The notes under the pieces: model-generated
Database searches by the model: none
Seen by the model: the letters and a program-made list of their open reading frames with translations, nothing else
Told to the model about the DNA's origin: nothing
NCBI GenBank assembly: GCA_034336665.1
Contig: JAPFBE010000032.1
Span: 3,286,001-3,350,000, forward strand
DNA length: 64,000 nt
Direction of reading: 5' to 3'
Source of the DNA: Luscinia megarhynchos
Lineage: Eukaryota > Chordata > Aves > Passeriformes > Turdidae
Part shown: piece after piece, positions 63,820 to 64,000 of the stretch
How the letters are laid out: every line of letters begins with the position of its first letter
Numbering within the stretch: the first letter of the stretch is position 1
Position numbers and translations under genes: made by a program

Positions 63820-64000
63820 CCACTCCAAAAATTACATGGAAGACTGACACACCTCTTTGAGTGGATCAGTGGGCCTTGAAGAAAAAGAAATTGAGTGTTT
63901 TAAAAACATTAGTGAAAGAGCAATTACAAAAAGGACACATTAAACCAACAAATAGTCCCTGGAATTTCCCAGTGTTTGTTATTAGAAAAAAACCTTCTGT
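63820..64000 (+). pseudogene. pol: Class II RT start (element E), runs off the window
   Basis: Reads ITWKTDTPL, a stop, then [20 protein letters not shown] and [20 protein letters not shown], the RT fingers. It is frame-shifted relative to protease. Pol continues to the right. Confidence 0.75.

Noticed and set aside
1..64000. tRNA, rRNA or bacterial-type operons
   Set aside because: None seen; tRNA-like pieces are primer binding sites only.

Overview
The window is a dense graveyard of avian endogenous retroviruses (ERVs); I find no host gene in it. A bird source is suggested by alpharetrovirus-like Env transmembrane subunits (observed LQNRAAIDFLLL / LQNRAALDYLLL), double- and single-knuckle class II Gags, and class I, II and III elements nested in one another with almost no unique DNA. 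The density resembles what is known of avian W chromosomes and other ERV-rich heterochromatin. That placement is inference; the sequence alone does not prove chromosome or species.

Layout. 1-1190: 5' end of a class I (gamma-like) element, minus strand. 1233-5885: 5'-truncated class III (ERVL) element A, plus strand, with gag, pro, RT-RNase H, a nearly open integrase and a 3' LTR. 6117-9845: an ERVL-type LTR, then a decayed class I pol/env. 9846-18998: the class I LTR of that element, split by a solo LTR (10049-10610, TSD GGTAT) and by provirus C (10956-18947, minus), the most complete element here. Provirus C has two 279-bp LTRs that I count at six differences, a lysine-type PBS and gag-pro-pol-env with few breaks. 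19024-22330: two copies of a roughly 1.2-kb LTR family, each split by another solo LTR. 22331-23839: AT-rich, unassigned. 23840-27596: class II remnant H with 3' LTR, plus strand. 27650-30990: a mixture of LTR, class I and ERVL pieces and a GC-rich degenerate minisatellite. 30991-36246: mostly unassigned, with a complete 1.2-kb solo LTR (32240-33440, minus, TSD CCTCT) and a GTGTGCACA minisatellite. 36247-45299: mosaic class II element D, minus, with no integrase and unlike LTRs at its two ends. 45300-48486: ERVL element B, plus, with LTR, lysine-type PBS, gag and pro. 48490-53894: class I provirus G, minus, with a roughly 690-bp CCTT microsatellite inside RT and a solo LTR inside protease (TSD GGGA). 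54230-56290: class I env F with LTR, minus. 56490-59720: class I element I, plus, with a proline-type PBS, split by an ERVL solo LTR. 59735-60370: LTR-like DNA. 60400-64000: class II element E, plus, CpG-rich, with a long Gag, then protease and the start of RT running off the window.

How the genes relate. All coding regions are gag, pro, pol or env of retroviruses. Several single domains remain open: capsid of C and E, RT of C and D, integrase of ERVL A, and Env of C and F. Every element nevertheless carries at least one stop, frameshift, deletion or active-site change, so none looks autonomously competent. The points most worth a second look are the microsatellites at the same RT site in two class I copies, an Env of C truncated before its membrane anchor, a C-x7-CC spacing in Env F, a membrane-spanning segment in ERVL Gag B, and datable nested insertions.
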